Origin: Prevotella sp.
GTDB lineage: Bacteria > Bacteroidota > Bacteroidia > Bacteroidales > Bacteroidaceae
Reading direction: 5' to 3'
Assembly (NCBI GenBank): GCA_017618275.1
Contig: JAFZUS010000004.1
Location: 1-64,000, forward strand
DNA length: 64,000 nucleotides
The notes beneath the pieces were generated by a model. It worked only from the letters and a program-made list of their open reading frames with translations, was not told where the DNA came from and ran no database searches. Both the position numbers and the translations under genes were made by a program. Positions 31,888 through 41,193 of the stretch are shown here, one piece after another. The first letter of the stretch is position 1. Each line of letters starts with the position of its first letter.

Positions 31888-33419
31888 TACGAAATACAAA
31901 GCAGATCGCAATAAACACACTATTCCTATATTTTAGGTCTATCGTGGTGATGCTTATTGGCGTTTATACTAGTCGTGTCGTATTGCAGGCACTTGGTGTG
32001 GACGATTATGGGATATATAATGTCATAGGTGGATTTGTCGCAATGTTTTCTGTTCTCAGTTCGTCACTTGTTCATGCAAGCCAGAGGTTTATCTCTTATG
32101 AAATGGGAAAAGAAAGTCCTCAAATGAGGCGATTGTTTTGTGGTACAGTTTCTATTCACCTTTTATTCACTTTAGGAATATTTGTTTTGTTCGAAACCAT
32201 TGGAATTTGGTTTCTTAATACTCAATTAAACATAAGCGCAGATAGAATTGTTGCGGCAAACTGGGTGTTCCAGTGCAGTGTTTTGACCTTTTGTATTAAT
32301 CTTATTTGTATTCCTTATAATGCTACTATTATTGCTCATGAGAAAATGAGTGTGTTTGCATATATTAGCATCTATGAGGCCATTGCTAAACTTGGTATTG
32401 TGTTGTTGTTGACAGTCATGGGGTTTGACAAATTGATTGATTATGCAGTCTTAATGCTCTTAATTGCTGTGTCTTTGCGTCTAATATATGGTATATACTG
32501 TTCACGACATTTTGAAGAATGTAAGTTTCACTTTGTTTATGACAAGCCATTATTTAAAGAGATTTTAAGTCTTTCTGGATGGAATTTTATCGGTAGTACT
32601 GCAGTAATACTCAGTACTCACGGTATAAATATTCTGACTAATATCTTCTTTGGCGTTACATTAAATGCTGCACGCGGTCTTGCAGGCCAGGTTAACCAAG
32701 CAGTTAATTCGTTTGTCACTAACTTTATGACTGCTATGAATCCTCAAATAACAAAGAGTTGTTCTGCCGGAGATTTTGACTATATGAACAAATTAATGGC
32801 AAGAGGAGCAAAATATGCGGCTCTTTTATATTGGTTTATAGTTCTTACTGTTTTTGTCGAGACAGAGATCATTCTTGATATATGGCTTATTGAGGTTCCT
32901 CCTTTCCTGCCGCTTTTCTTGAGACTAACAATCATCTATTCTATCTTCCAGGCATTATCCCATACACTTTATATCGGAATGTTAGCCAGTGGAGATATTA
33001 AGAGGTATCAGATTGTGATGGGGAGTATCTACATTGGCTGTTTTGTTTTGTGTTACGTGCTATTTAGACTTGGCTTAGGACCAGAATTTGGTTATATTTC
33101 AACGATATTAGCGGTTTTTATAGTGCTGTTTGTACGACTGCAATTATTAAAAGGTATGATACCTGCTTTCTCACCTCAATATTTTATCAAGGAATCTGTA
33201 ATAAAATCATTTTGTGTTATCATATTGTCTACAGGAATTGTATTCCTTCTTAAGTATATTATTGCAATTGAAAATAAGTATTTTGAATTGTTGGTTATTC
33301 TTTTGCTTTCTGTGACGGTTGTGGTAGTGATTGCATGGGCATTAGCATTTCATTGCCATGAACGAACAATGATCTTGAATCAAGTCAAAAAAAGATACAA
33401 ACACAAATTCGAAAGATAA
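31884..33419 (+). CDS. wzx: Polysaccharide flippase, Wzx-type (module B)
   Basis: A 511-residue membrane protein with about 14 hydrophobic segments. The N-terminus YFRSIVVMLIGVYTSRVVLQ and following ALGVDDYGIYNVIGGFVAMF are the usual start of Bacteroidales MATE-like/MOP polysaccharide exporters. It differs in subgroup from the module A flippase. Four-base overlap with the polymerase, and the next gene starts one base after its stop. Confidence 0.92.
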   Translation: MIRNTKQIAINTLFLYFRSIVVMLIGVYTSRVVLQALGVDDYGIYNVIGGFVAMFSVLSSSLVHASQRFISYEMGKESPQMRRLFCGTVSIHLLFTLGIFVLFETIGIWFLNTQLNISADRIVAANWVFQCSVLTFCINLICIPYNATIIAHEKMSVFAYISIYEAIAKLGIVLLLTVMGFDKLIDYAVLMLLIAVSLRLIYGIYCSRHFEECKFHFVYDKPLFKEILSLSGWNFIGSTAVILSTHGINILTNIFFGVTLNAARGLAGQVNQAVNSFVTNFMTAMNPQITKSCSAGDFDYMNKLMARGAKYAALLYWFIVLTVFVETEIILDIWLIEVPPFLPLFLRLTIIYSIFQALSHTLYIGMLASGDIKRYQIVMGSIYIGCFVLCYVLFRLGLGPEFGYISTILAVFIVLFVRLQLLKGMIPAFSPQYFIKESVIKSFCVIILSTGIVFLLKYIIAIENKYFELLVILLLSVTVVVVIAWALAFHCHERTMILNQVKKRYKHKFER

Positions 33420-33420
33420 G

Positions 33421-35553
33421 GTGTCTTCACAACGAGATAACGCTTTAGGCTATTATATAGGTTATACATGTGATCGGGAGTTGCGTTATAAGGCAAGTTC
33501 TGGTGGCATAGGAACTGCAATTCAAAGATATCTTTTATCGCTCAATGAATTTGGCACATCTGTTACATTCCATTTTAATAGTGATAAATGTATGTATGAA
33601 CCCCGAATGGTTTATTCTGCAGAGGATGTAAATGTGTGTGGAAGCATTTATCAGGATATCAATATTTATGAATATGTAAAAGATAACATTGGTAACATCC
33701 GTTCTGGAATCGTCTTAACCTGTCCGCCTTGTCAGGTTGCAGTCATAAAGCAATTACTCAAGAGGCATCAAATTCCTGCCTTTATTATATCATTTTGCTG
33801 TTCTGGTCAGACTACCATAGAAGGAACGTGGCGCTATTATGAGTTCATAGGGATAAAAAAGGAAAATGTCATCAATATGCAATATCGTGGGAACGGATGG
33901 CCCAGCGGTATTCAGATATGGTTAAAAGATGGTACGCAAGTTTACCATGAAAATTTTACTGAGCCATGGAGTACAATTCACAAGTCTGGATTGTTTCGTC
34001 CAAAGCGTTGTTACTATTGCAAGTTAGACACAAACTATAAGGCTGATGTTTCAATAGCAGATCCCTGGTTGGAAGAATATAAGTTGAACGATAAGATTGG
34101 GCATACATTGTTTGTTGTCAATAGCGAACAAGGAATGAATACAATCTCTAAAATGCAAAAAGAGGACATCATTTCTTTTATTAAAACAGATTACAATACT
34201 TTTTATAAGGCCCAAAAGAACAATATTGAGAAAGAAATACGAGTTGAGAGCCAGCAAATATATTTGAAATGGATAACAAGACTTGTTGCATGTCATTACT
34301 ATACTTACTTCTTCTCAAGGTCGTTATGTCTAATGCAATTACATTTGTGGATTAGACGGGGTATTTCTTATTATGTTCGAAAGATAAAAAAGGATAATAA
34401 TAGAGTGAAACAATATATCAATATATCAGGATTTAACATTCATGCATCAAATAGGGGAAATGCTGCTTTGACGTATGGTGCCGTGGCCTTTTTAGAGAAT
34501 AAAGGCTTATTAAAAGAGGGGATGGAGATTGTGCGCTACCATTCCTTTAATAATCCCTTCAGATTCAAAAATCTGTTGACTCAAACCGAAAGAGTTACTA
34601 TCAACGGCAAGCAATATGTGCATAAGGAAATCCCTCTTTTCTCATTGGAAAAAAAACTCATTATGAAGTTTGGCATCATATTGCCATTTACCACTTTCGG
34701 ACGTACAGTCAAGAAGATTGCTTTTGAGGCTGCTAATTATGGTGGTGATGGTTTTTCAGATATCTATGGCGATGAAACATTTCTCAGCAGAATGCACCAG
34801 ACTTTTGTGTTGTGGAAGGTTCATGTGCCATTGATTATGCTTCCGCAAACCATCGGACCATTTAAGAAAAAACAGAATTATGATTTGGCTGTTAAAATCA
34901 TGCGCTATGCCAAAGAAGTGTATGTCCGTGATGATAAATTTATTTCAGAATTTGAGAAGTTGGGAATAAAATATACGCTGACAAAGGACATCTCTTATTA
35001 TATGAAACCAGAGCCTTGGGATATAGAAATCAAAGAAAATGCTGTTGGACTGAATGTAAGCGGTCTTGCATACGGTAATAGATTTAAAGGGCTTGAAGGC
35101 CTATTTGACTCATATCCCAAACTGGTTGCTAAGATTATAAGTAATTTCAGAAAGAAGGGTTGTTCGATATACTTGATACCTCATTCTTATACCTACAACA
35201 AGCCAGATGACAATGATGATATGGTAGCATGTCGCAATGCTTATGAGAACTTGAAGGACAAGTCGAATGTAGTATTGATAGATAAAGACATGACTGCCCC
35301 GCAGGTAAAATATATCATTAGTCGTATGACATTCTTTATTGGTGCACGTATGCATGCCAATTTTGCTGCTATTTATACGGGTGTACCTGTTTTTGGAACA
35401 GCCTATAGTTATAAATTTGAAGGTGCGTTTAATGCAAATGGATTAGACGGAAAGGAGCAGACTGAAATGATCAACAATCTAAAACTTGAAGATGTTGAGT
35501 CGTATGTCAAAAAGATTGATGCAGTATATAATAAATGTTGTCAACAAAAATAG
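33421..35553 (+). CDS. Fusion: FrhB-like F420 hydrogenase beta-subunit domain plus polysaccharide pyruvyl transferase
   Basis: A 710-residue two-domain protein with a GTG start one base after the flippase stop. Residues about 1-310 match the FrhB/FdhB-like domain: ELRYKASSGGIGTAIQRYLL, LTCPPCQVAVIKQLLK, MQYRGNGWPSGIQIWLKDG and a Cys pair in KRCYYCKLDTNYKADVSIAD. The N-terminal 2[4Fe-4S] ferredoxin segment seen in the two stand-alone homologues (37594, 40019) is absent. Residues about 335-705 match polysaccharide pyruvyl transferase (PF04230): NISGFNIHASNRGNAALTYG, IMLPQTIGPFKKK, ARMHANFAAIYTGVPVFG. The family adds pyruvate ketals to sugars. What the redox-like domain does is unknown, but the fusion ties the two activities together. 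Confidence 0.85.
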   Translation: MSSQRDNALGYYIGYTCDRELRYKASSGGIGTAIQRYLLSLNEFGTSVTFHFNSDKCMYEPRMVYSAEDVNVCGSIYQDINIYEYVKDNIGNIRSGIVLTCPPCQVAVIKQLLKRHQIPAFIISFCCSGQTTIEGTWRYYEFIGIKKENVINMQYRGNGWPSGIQIWLKDGTQVYHENFTEPWSTIHKSGLFRPKRCYYCKLDTNYKADVSIADPWLEEYKLNDKIGHTLFVVNSEQGMNTISKMQKEDIISFIKTDYNTFYKAQKNNIEKEIRVESQQIYLKWITRLVACHYYTYFFSRSLCLMQLHLWIRRGISYYVRKIKKDNNRVKQYINISGFNIHASNRGNAALTYGAVAFLENKGLLKEGMEIVRYHSFNNPFRFKNLLTQTERVTINGKQYVHKEIPLFSLEKKLIMKFGIILPFTTFGRTVKKIAFEAANYGGDGFSDIYGDETFLSRMHQTFVLWKVHVPLIMLPQTIGPFKKKQNYDLAVKIMRYAKEVYVRDDKFISEFEKLGIKYTLTKDISYYMKPEPWDIEIKENAVGLNVSGLAYGNRFKGLEGLFDSYPKLVAKIISNFRKKGCSIYLIPHSYTYNKPDDNDDMVACRNAYENLKDKSNVVLIDKDMTAPQVKYIISRMTFFIGARMHANFAAIYTGVPVFGTAYSYKFEGAFNANGLDGKEQTEMINNLKLEDVESYVKKIDAVYNKCCQQK

Positions 35554-35562
35554 AATAAAGTA

Positions 35563-36651
35563 ATGAAAGATAATAAACCAAAGATTATAGCCTATTATTT
35601 ACCTCAATACTATCCATTCCCTGAGAATGACGAATGGTGGGGCAAGGGGTTTACTGAGTGGACTAATGTTGGGAAAACACAGCCTTTATTCAAAGGACAT
35701 TATCAGCCCAAGGTTCCTGCCGACTTAGGCTATTATGATCTAAGATTGCCCGTTATCGCAGAACAGCAGGTTGAACTGGCTCGTCGTGCTGGTGTCTACG
35801 GATTCTGTTATTGGCATTATTGGTTTGGTAATGGAAAGGAACTGCTTGATATGCCTTTCAAGCGTGCTCTGGAAACAGGCAAGCCTGACTTCCCATTCTG
35901 TTTGGGATGGGCTGCTGAGGGGTGGATGGCAAAGACCTGGAACAAAGACAGTAATTCTGGAAGATGGCTGATTCAGCAAGAGTTTCCTGGTGAGGAGGAT
36001 AACTTGAACCATTTCAATCAGTATTTGAAGGCATTCAAAGATCCAAGATATATTAAAGTTGATGGTCGTCCGTTTTTCCTGCTTTATTGTTTGAAGAACT
36101 TCCCAGACATACAGGGCTTTATGGATCAATGGAATCGCTTCATAAGAGAGGCAGGAGTTGCAGACTCTTTTTATTTTGTAGGCTTGGCCAAAAATATGGA
36201 TGAATTGAAAGCATGCCCAGGAAAGTTTGATGCAACATCTGTGAACAACTTATATACATCCTTTTATTTTAATAAAGGAATCCATATGAAAGGATATCGA
36301 TTTATGGAACGTATTATCGGGAAATTTCGTAAGCGTCCTATCATGATCAACTATCGTGAAGTTGTGGATAAGATTTGGAACAGAGACTGTGAACGCGAAG
36401 ACTTTATTCCAACGATAATTCCAAATTGGGATCATACGCCAAGAAGTGGTTATAACGGAACCATGTTCTATAATACGACTCCTGAACTTTGGGATGAGAT
36501 GTGTAAAAAGGTCATTGATAACACGCTGAAAAAGAATAATAAGATTATCATGCTCAAATCATGGAACGAGTGGGGGGAGGGTAACTATATGGAACCTGAC
36601 TTGAAATATGGTACGGCATATATTGATATATTAGCAAAATATACGAAATAA
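35563..36651 (+). CDS. WbsX-like protein (GH99-like domain)
   Basis: A 362-residue protein with the characteristic WbsX opening KIIAYYLPQYYPFPENDEWW, followed by GKGFTEWTNVGKTQPLFKGH, YGFCYWHYWFGNGKELL and the terminal KSWNEWGEGNYMEPD. The family is found in polysaccharide loci and its fold is like glycoside hydrolase family 99 endo-mannosidase. Whether it acts as a hydrolase or a transferase is unproven. It follows the fusion protein by nine bases and precedes a GT2 gene by one. Confidence 0.9.
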   Translation: MKDNKPKIIAYYLPQYYPFPENDEWWGKGFTEWTNVGKTQPLFKGHYQPKVPADLGYYDLRLPVIAEQQVELARRAGVYGFCYWHYWFGNGKELLDMPFKRALETGKPDFPFCLGWAAEGWMAKTWNKDSNSGRWLIQQEFPGEEDNLNHFNQYLKAFKDPRYIKVDGRPFFLLYCLKNFPDIQGFMDQWNRFIREAGVADSFYFVGLAKNMDELKACPGKFDATSVNNLYTSFYFNKGIHMKGYRFMERIIGKFRKRPIMINYREVVDKIWNRDCEREDFIPTIIPNWDHTPRSGYNGTMFYNTTPELWDEMCKKVIDNTLKKNNKIIMLKSWNEWGEGNYMEPDLKYGTAYIDILAKYTK

Positions 36652-36652
36652 G

Positions 36653-37597
36653 ATGAGTAATCCGATATTAACCATAGGTATTCCAACATATAATAGACCA
36701 GAGAAGATTCAACGAACAGTGAGAATCTTGCTGCCACAACTGACTGACGAAACGGTCTTGGTGGTATATGATAATTGCAGTCCTGTGCCAGTTTCTTCAT
36801 TGTTTACGGAAGAAGAAAAAAAGCATTTCATAATCAAGGTTAATAGAACAAACATTGGTGGCGATGCTAACATTGCTGGGGTTTTGTACAATTGTGATAC
36901 TAAATGGTGCTGGACATTAGGAGATGATGATTTGCTGAGAGATGATGCTGTAGAAACGGTTTTGGCACACATCAAGAAGTATCCTGAGTTTTCCTTTTTC
37001 AAATTCAATTCCCCATACGCTCAGGAAACTCATGGGTTTATGGACGTGGCCAGACTATGTAAACTTAGGAAAATATATTCTGTGTATAGCAGATTGACCT
37101 TTATGTCAACGAGTATTTATAATATGGAGAAGATGCATGACTCTCTTTTCTATTATTATAGATATCTTTCTACCAAAAATGGTCAGAATATTTTTTTATT
37201 GAAATATTTGGAGGTTAATGACGATGCAGTTTGTTTATTTACGGAGACACCTCTTGTTGATATAAAGCCTTCTAACGAGGTCCCTGCCTGGAACTATGAA
37301 GATCTGATAGTTGCTTGCCCGTTAATGTTTCATGCGTTTAAGGAAAAACGGAAACAATTAGATGGGACTTTTTTTGATGGCTATACTTTTGGACTTTTCC
37401 ATGGGATATTCTTTACTAACCTAGGATTTAGGAAAGGTCTGAAATGGTTCTTTTTTGTAGTAAGAAACTATGGCCTTATCAATACAACACGTTATCATGG
37501 CGGATTATTGATTGTGTATGTGTTGTCTTTGTTCGTTCCCAAGAAACTTGTAGAAAAACTGAAGGCAAATAGGAGAAACAAAAAGGGTGTGCAATGA
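36653..37597 (+). CDS. Glycosyltransferase family 2 (module B)
   Basis: A 314-residue GT-A enzyme: PILTIGIPTYNRPEKIQRTV, VVYDNCSPVPVSSLF, CWTLGDDDLLRDDAVETVL (metal site). The C-terminal part is rich in aromatic and basic residues and may touch the membrane. It starts one base after the WbsX stop and overlaps the FrhB-like gene by four bases. Confidence 0.88.
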   Translation: MSNPILTIGIPTYNRPEKIQRTVRILLPQLTDETVLVVYDNCSPVPVSSLFTEEEKKHFIIKVNRTNIGGDANIAGVLYNCDTKWCWTLGDDDLLRDDAVETVLAHIKKYPEFSFFKFNSPYAQETHGFMDVARLCKLRKIYSVYSRLTFMSTSIYNMEKMHDSLFYYYRYLSTKNGQNIFLLKYLEVNDDAVCLFTETPLVDIKPSNEVPAWNYEDLIVACPLMFHAFKEKRKQLDGTFFDGYTFGLFHGIFFTNLGFRKGLKWFFFVVRNYGLINTTRYHGGLLIVYVLSLFVPKKLVEKLKANRRNKKGVQ

Positions 37598-38841
37598 ATG
37601 TAAACTCCACTAAAAGCAATCAATTGTGTACTGGTTGTGGCGTATGTGAGGATGTGTGTCCTCAATCTGCCATAACCATCAATCGTATTGATGGAGAGTA
37701 CAAGCCTGTCGTTAACGAAGAACTGTGCTTGGGAGAGAAGTGTAGCAAATGCCTAAAAGTGTGTCCTGGTGTTGGAATCGACTTAACCCAGCGAGCGATT
37801 GCTTTATTTTCTGAAGAATCCGTTAAAGAGGATCAGTATATAGGACGTTATGTAGGACTGCATACAGGACATAGCCTCGACGATGATATCAGATATCATT
37901 CGGCTAGTGGCGGTATGGTGAGTCAGTTCCTGATATATTTATTGGAGAAAGGCATTATAGACGGTGCTGTTGTTACTGGTTATGGTGAAGATAAAATCAC
38001 TCCATTTTCTTATATCGCTAAAACTCGTGAAGAGATTATTGCGGCTCGCAGTTCTAAGTATTGTCCAGTAGCGCTCAATAAAGTTGGAAATGACATCATA
38101 AAGTCAAATGGAAGCCGATTTGTTATAGTTGGTGTTCCTTGCCATATTCAGGGTTTCAGAAAACGAGCATCATTAGATAGCAGATTTCGTGAGAAAATAG
38201 TTGGTTATTTTGCCATTTATTGTTCATCAGGAAGAAACTTTTATTCTCAGGATTATTTGCTTAAACATTATCATGTGGAAAAAGAGGAAATTGTTAGTTT
38301 TCAATATCGTGATAATGGTTGTCTTGGCGATTTAAGGATTGATACGAAAGAAGCAAAAGACCAAGTAAGTGTACCATTTACTTCTTACTATGGACCATTG
38401 TTGCGCAGTTATTTCAAACCACATCGTTGTTTAACATGCATTGACCATTATGGCGAACTGGCAGATGTGTGCTTCGGAGACATTCATATTAAGCCATATT
38501 CTGATGATCATATAGGAATTAATTCTTGGATAACAAGAAGTGAATATTGGGAGGGCTTGTTAAAAAAGGCGGCTGATGATGGTTATATAAAAATGGAAGA
38601 ATTGGATGCGCATACGCTCAACGAGAGTCAGAAGGTTATGTTGTATCCGAAGAAACGGAAAGTTGCTGCAATTATTTGGTTGGATAGACTGATGGGAAGA
38701 AAGACTCCAGTTTATGATAAAGAATTGGATAAGCCAACAATAAAGGATCTTGTTTCCGTATTAATATGTCATGCACAGAGATTTTTTGGTAGGCACAAGC
38801 CCTTATGGTGGGTAATCGAAATGATTAATATAAAGAAATAA
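37594..38841 (+). CDS. FrhB-like protein with N-terminal 2[4Fe-4S] ferredoxin domain
   Basis: A 415-residue protein. Residues about 10-60 form two iron-sulfur motifs, CTGCGVCEDVCP and CSKCLKVCPG (with a Cys spacer variant in LGEKCSKC). The rest is the FrhB-like domain: YHSASGGMVSQFLIYLLEKG, VGVPCHIQGFRKRA, FQYRDNGCLGDLRID, then HRCLTCIDHYGELADVCFGD. The family binds flavin and in archaea reduces coenzyme F420. Bacteroidales are not known to make F420, so the substrate here must differ. It is followed 12 bases later by a pyruvyl transferase gene, the second such pairing in this locus. Confidence 0.9.
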   Translation: MNVNSTKSNQLCTGCGVCEDVCPQSAITINRIDGEYKPVVNEELCLGEKCSKCLKVCPGVGIDLTQRAIALFSEESVKEDQYIGRYVGLHTGHSLDDDIRYHSASGGMVSQFLIYLLEKGIIDGAVVTGYGEDKITPFSYIAKTREEIIAARSSKYCPVALNKVGNDIIKSNGSRFVIVGVPCHIQGFRKRASLDSRFREKIVGYFAIYCSSGRNFYSQDYLLKHYHVEKEEIVSFQYRDNGCLGDLRIDTKEAKDQVSVPFTSYYGPLLRSYFKPHRCLTCIDHYGELADVCFGDIHIKPYSDDHIGINSWITRSEYWEGLLKKAADDGYIKMEELDAHTLNESQKVMLYPKKRKVAAIIWLDRLMGRKTPVYDKELDKPTIKDLVSVLICHAQRFFGRHKPLWWVIEMINIKK

Positions 38842-38853
38842 ATAGCAATCAAT

Positions 38854-40008
38854 ATGGTTGGGTTGTGTCTGAAATATGAGAATGCCAATTACGGGAGTAA
38901 GTTGCAGGCTTTGGCAACGATACGTTTGACAGAAACTCTCGGATATGAGTGTAGAGTGATTCATTATGGGAAAAAAGGTCTTTGGTTTAAAATAAAGGCC
39001 TTTCAGAAAATATTCTGTTCAAGTTGGAGGCAGGACAAGTTGGAAGAGTTGAGTCGTAGCAGAATCATAAAGAAACATCCGAAATGGGCGTCTTCATTGA
39101 AACAACGTCATGAAGTATTTAAGAAATACGATGAGAAGTATTTTGATAAATACGAAGTTTATGGAGCCAGTTATAAGAACATACAGGAGATTGCTAAGTC
39201 ATTCGATGCTGTCGTGACCTGTAGTGATCAGCTATGGTCACCTTCGGGCTATGGAACAGATTTCTATAACCTGATGTTTGTGCCAGACCATGTGCGCAAA
39301 GTGTCGCTTGCATCAAGTTTTGGAGTGGATAACATTCCAAATTATCAGAAGAAGGGAACTGCTCGATACATTAATAGGATAGAATACGTAAGTTGTCGAG
39401 AAAACAGAGGCGCAGAGATCGTAAATGAACTGACCTGCAGAGAGGTTCCAATATTAATGGATCCTGTGTTTGCCTTTGACAAGGAACAATGGAAAGAGAT
39501 GATTCCAGAAGAAAAAGTATATGATGAACCATACATCTTCTGTTATTTTTTAGGTGCAAACAGTAAATATCGTGATTTGGTAAGAGAATTTGCCAAGCAG
39601 AAGAAGATGAAAGTAGTCTTCTTGAAATTTTTAGATCAGTACGTTGAATGTGACGAGAATTTTGGTGATATCACTCCTTTTGATGTTGATCCGAATAAAT
39701 TCCTTAACATAATCCGTGGAGCAGAATATGTTATTACGGATTCATTTCATGGTTGCGCATTCAGTATCATCAATCAGAAAAGATTTGTGGTACTGAATCG
39801 TTATTCATCTATCTCTGGAGCGTCAAAAAATTCTCGTATAGATACGGTTTGTGAAAATCTGGGACTTGAGAAAAGACGCGTTAACGCAGACTCTGACATA
39901 ACTTCTTTTATTGACAAACCGATTGCATGGACTGAGGTTCATGAGAAATTGGATGTGTATAGAAACAGAATGTGGAGTTATCTGAAAGAGGCATTAAATA
40001 CGAAGTAA
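38854..40008 (+). CDS. Polysaccharide pyruvyl transferase family protein
   Basis: A 384-residue protein of the PF04230 family: MVGLCLKYENANYGSKLQAL, VVTCSDQLWSP, VSLASSFGVDNIPNYQKKG, CRENRGAEIV, then VITDSFHGCAFSIINQKRFV near the end. In known members (CsaB, WcaK, WcfO types) it transfers pyruvate from phosphoenolpyruvate to make an acidic ketal on a sugar. It sits between two FrhB-like genes. Which hydroxyls it modifies cannot be read from the sequence. Confidence 0.87.
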   Translation: MVGLCLKYENANYGSKLQALATIRLTETLGYECRVIHYGKKGLWFKIKAFQKIFCSSWRQDKLEELSRSRIIKKHPKWASSLKQRHEVFKKYDEKYFDKYEVYGASYKNIQEIAKSFDAVVTCSDQLWSPSGYGTDFYNLMFVPDHVRKVSLASSFGVDNIPNYQKKGTARYINRIEYVSCRENRGAEIVNELTCREVPILMDPVFAFDKEQWKEMIPEEKVYDEPYIFCYFLGANSKYRDLVREFAKQKKMKVVFLKFLDQYVECDENFGDITPFDVDPNKFLNIIRGAEYVITDSFHGCAFSIINQKRFVVLNRYSSISGASKNSRIDTVCENLGLEKRRVNADSDITSFIDKPIAWTEVHEKLDVYRNRMWSYLKEALNTK

Positions 40009-40018
40009 TAACATATTC

Positions 40019-41188
40019 ATGGTTATAATACAGTCAGATAAGTATAAAGTTGATTTGACGAGATGTCAGCAGTGCGGCTCGTGTGTTTCTGTTTGCAATA
40101 AGAAAGCAATAGAATGTAATACGAATAGCTATACAGGACTGCTTGACATAACAATTAATCAGGAAAGATGCGTAAAGTGCGGACTATGCTTTGACATTTG
40201 TCCAGCTAATAGGGATACGCAAGTCGGAGATATAAATGAACTTATCAACTCTAAGAGTTTTTATTTGGGACACAGCAAGGATGAGGCTGTCAGAAAGCAA
40301 GCATCTTCGGGGGGAGTTGTTAAGACTCTCATTGTTGAAGGGCTGAAATCTGGTTTTTTTGATGGTGTATATACATTAAGAAAGACCAATACATATCCAT
40401 TTGCAGAGGGGCATCTTTTTTCCCAGTCTGATATGCCGGATTATGCTAACATACCAAATTCTATATATCATGCAGTTTCGTTAAATCTGAATATGAAACA
40501 GATACAATACTGCAAAAGACTGCTCATAGTTGGAACAGCCTGTCAGTTGAAAGCGCTATCGTTATATGCAAAAAATAAATGCGAAGAATTATATAGTATC
40601 TGCATATTCTGTAAACAGCAGAAGAACTTTAATTCAACTCGCTTTATTGCTAAATTGGCTGGTGAGACGTTGAGTAGTCTTGCGGATTTGAAAGAGGTAG
40701 AGTATCGTGGAGAAGGATGGCCTGGAAGATGTAAGTTTAATGATAAAAGGATGCCATGGGAAAAAGCCGCAACATTATCTTTTGGTAAAAAGTTGTGGTG
40801 TGTTCCAGGATGCCATATTTGTGGTAATCCTTATGGAGAGAATACTGATATTACAGTAATGGATCCGTGGTGGCTGAATGTAGATAAAACTACTGGTGAG
40901 AGCCTTTTTTCAATCAACTCTGATAAAGGACACATTCTTCTGCAATCACTATCTCCTTATATTGATTATTCTGCGGAAAAAGTTTCAGATGTAATTCCGG
41001 CATTGTCCATAAAGTCCCTTAAAGAAAAGAATAACCTTATTCCTTATTTTAGGGGAGATGCTGTGAGTGAAGAGTTAAGGAAGAAAGGTGAAAAGACTGT
41101 ACGAAAAAGATTGTTCTTGGAACGATATCTTACATTATTGCCCAAGATGCCAGTTGTATTTTACAAAGTAATAAATCGCTTGTTCTAA
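40019..41188 (+). CDS. FrhB-like protein with N-terminal 2[4Fe-4S] ferredoxin domain
   Basis: A 389-residue homologue of the protein at 37594. It has two cluster motifs, CQQCGSCVSVCNKKAI and CVKCGLCFDICPANR, then the FrhB core: VRKQASSGGVVKTLIVEGLK, LLIVGTACQLKALSLYAKNK, EYRGEGWPGRCKFN, CHICGNPYGENTDITVMDPW. In the first cluster the last Cys is followed by Asn-Lys rather than Pro. Ten bases separate it from the gene before and five from the pyruvyl transferase after it. Confidence 0.9.
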   Translation: MVIIQSDKYKVDLTRCQQCGSCVSVCNKKAIECNTNSYTGLLDITINQERCVKCGLCFDICPANRDTQVGDINELINSKSFYLGHSKDEAVRKQASSGGVVKTLIVEGLKSGFFDGVYTLRKTNTYPFAEGHLFSQSDMPDYANIPNSIYHAVSLNLNMKQIQYCKRLLIVGTACQLKALSLYAKNKCEELYSICIFCKQQKNFNSTRFIAKLAGETLSSLADLKEVEYRGEGWPGRCKFNDKRMPWEKAATLSFGKKLWCVPGCHICGNPYGENTDITVMDPWWLNVDKTTGESLFSINSDKGHILLQSLSPYIDYSAEKVSDVIPALSIKSLKEKNNLIPYFRGDAVSEELRKKGEKTVRKRLFLERYLTLLPKMPVVFYKVINRLF

Positions 41189-41193
41189 AAAAT

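Noticed and set aside
37594..41188. True coenzyme F420 hydrogenase
   Set aside because: Only the beta-subunit-like domain is present, with no hydrogenase large or small subunit and no F420 synthesis genes in the window; the setting is a polysaccharide locus.
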